Shown: piece after piece, positions 5,807 through 6,099 of the stretch
How positions within the stretch are numbered: position 1 is the first letter of the stretch
Layout of the letters: each line of letters opens with the position of its first letter
Assembly (NCBI RefSeq): GCF_903643065.1
Contig: NZ_CAHJWX010000134.1
Coordinates: 1 to 6,099, forward strand
DNA length: 6,099 nucleotides
Reading direction: 5' to 3'
Source of the DNA: Sphingomonas bacterium
Lineage (GTDB): Bacteria > Pseudomonadota > Alphaproteobacteria > Sphingomonadales > Sphingomonadaceae
Position numbers and translations under genes: made by a program
Notes under the pieces: generated by a model
What the model was told of the DNA's origin: nothing
What the model saw: only the letters and a program-made list of their open reading frames with translations
The model's database searches: none

Positions 5807-6099
5807 GCGGGCTTGCGCAGGTGAAAGCCGACGCCGTCCCAGATCGCGAAGGGCCGCTCGCCGCAGCGGACCACCTCCAGCCCATGCCGGGCCGCGAGCG
5901 CGCGCGCGTCCGCCTCGTCGAGCGCGGGGTCGCCCCGGTAGGACCAGTTGAAGACGAGCCAGTCGCCGCCCGGCGCGAGCACGCGCGCGATCTCGGCCGT
6001 CATCACGTCGGCCACCGCCGGGCCGGCGGGGACGACGAACACCCAGCTGTCGACCGCGAGCAACAGGTCGACGCTCCCGTCGCCGAGCATCGCCAGGTC
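5803..6099 (-). CDS. Class I SAM-dependent methyltransferase, C-terminal part (runs off right edge)
   Basis: The last 98 residues of a Rossmann-fold methyltransferase of the Methyltransf_11/25 type, which uses S-adenosylmethionine to methylate an unknown acceptor. Visible blocks are DGSVDLLLAVDSW (the strand-4 region after the SAM site) and EIARVLAPGGDWLVFNWSYRG (the usual helix-strand block with the L-x-P-G-G turn). The end is a beta-rich FAIWDGVGFHLRKPA. The glycine-rich SAM-binding motif I and the true start lie beyond the right edge; the Met at 6090 is internal, because the frame stays open to the edge with DLA before it, as expected for the domain. The stop overlaps the GTG start of the acetyltransferase by four bases, so the two are probably co-translated and may act on the same pathway or molecule. 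Confidence 0.85.
   Translation of the reverse strand, partial: DLAMLGDGSVDLLLAVDSWVFVVPAGPAVADVMTAEIARVLAPGGDWLVFNWSYRGDPALDEADARALAARHGLEVVRCGERPFAIWDGVGFHLRKPA

Noticed and set aside
1..6099. Search for CRISPR repeats, tRNA genes, insertion sequence ends, integrases or toxin-antitoxin genes
   Set aside because: No regularly spaced repeats, cloverleaf-like segments, transposase motifs or small paired genes were seen; the strand is almost fully occupied by six ordinary genes.

Overview
The window is high-GC DNA (strong G/C preference at third codon positions) from an alphaproteobacterium, most likely a sphingomonad. This is judged from codon use, the protein styles (a DUF1800/DUF1501 pair, a short catalase-family protein) and a GGAAC-type stress promoter candidate. 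It is an inference from pattern recognition, not from a search. All six supported genes lie on the minus strand, so the window reads right to left. Coding density is very high and no gene-free stretch exceeds about 80 bases.

In order of transcription: (1) the C-terminal part of a class I SAM-dependent methyltransferase (6099-5803, cut by the right edge); (2) a CelD/FemAB-like GNAT acetyltransferase that overlaps the methyltransferase stop in a GTGA junction (5806-4832); (3) after a 79-base gap that may hold a promoter, a DUF1800 protein with a lipoprotein-like N-terminus (4752-3055); (4) a DUF1501 protein with a twin-arginine signal, whose start overlaps the DUF1800 stop (3055-1664); (5) a short catalase-family heme protein (1608-517); (6) after a strong hairpin, the N-terminal part of a calcineurin-like metallophosphoesterase (457-1, cut by the left edge).

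The methyltransferase and acetyltransferase look like one translationally coupled pair. DUF1800 and DUF1501 form a second coupled pair, both apparently exported by different routes; this pair is widespread in bacteria but has no established biochemical role. The catalase gene has its own good Shine-Dalgarno site and, just after the DUF1501 stop codon, a GGAAC-N17-GGTT element that is one base from the alphaproteobacterial general-stress (EcfG) consensus. It may therefore be induced separately under stress as well as by read-through from the DUF pair. A long palindrome overlapping the catalase stop codon probably ends that transcript.

I see no mobile element, CRISPR array, tRNA or rRNA. The points most worth following are the uncharacterised DUF1800/DUF1501 module, the candidate stress promoter before the catalase gene, and the palindrome, which may belong to a dispersed repeat family.
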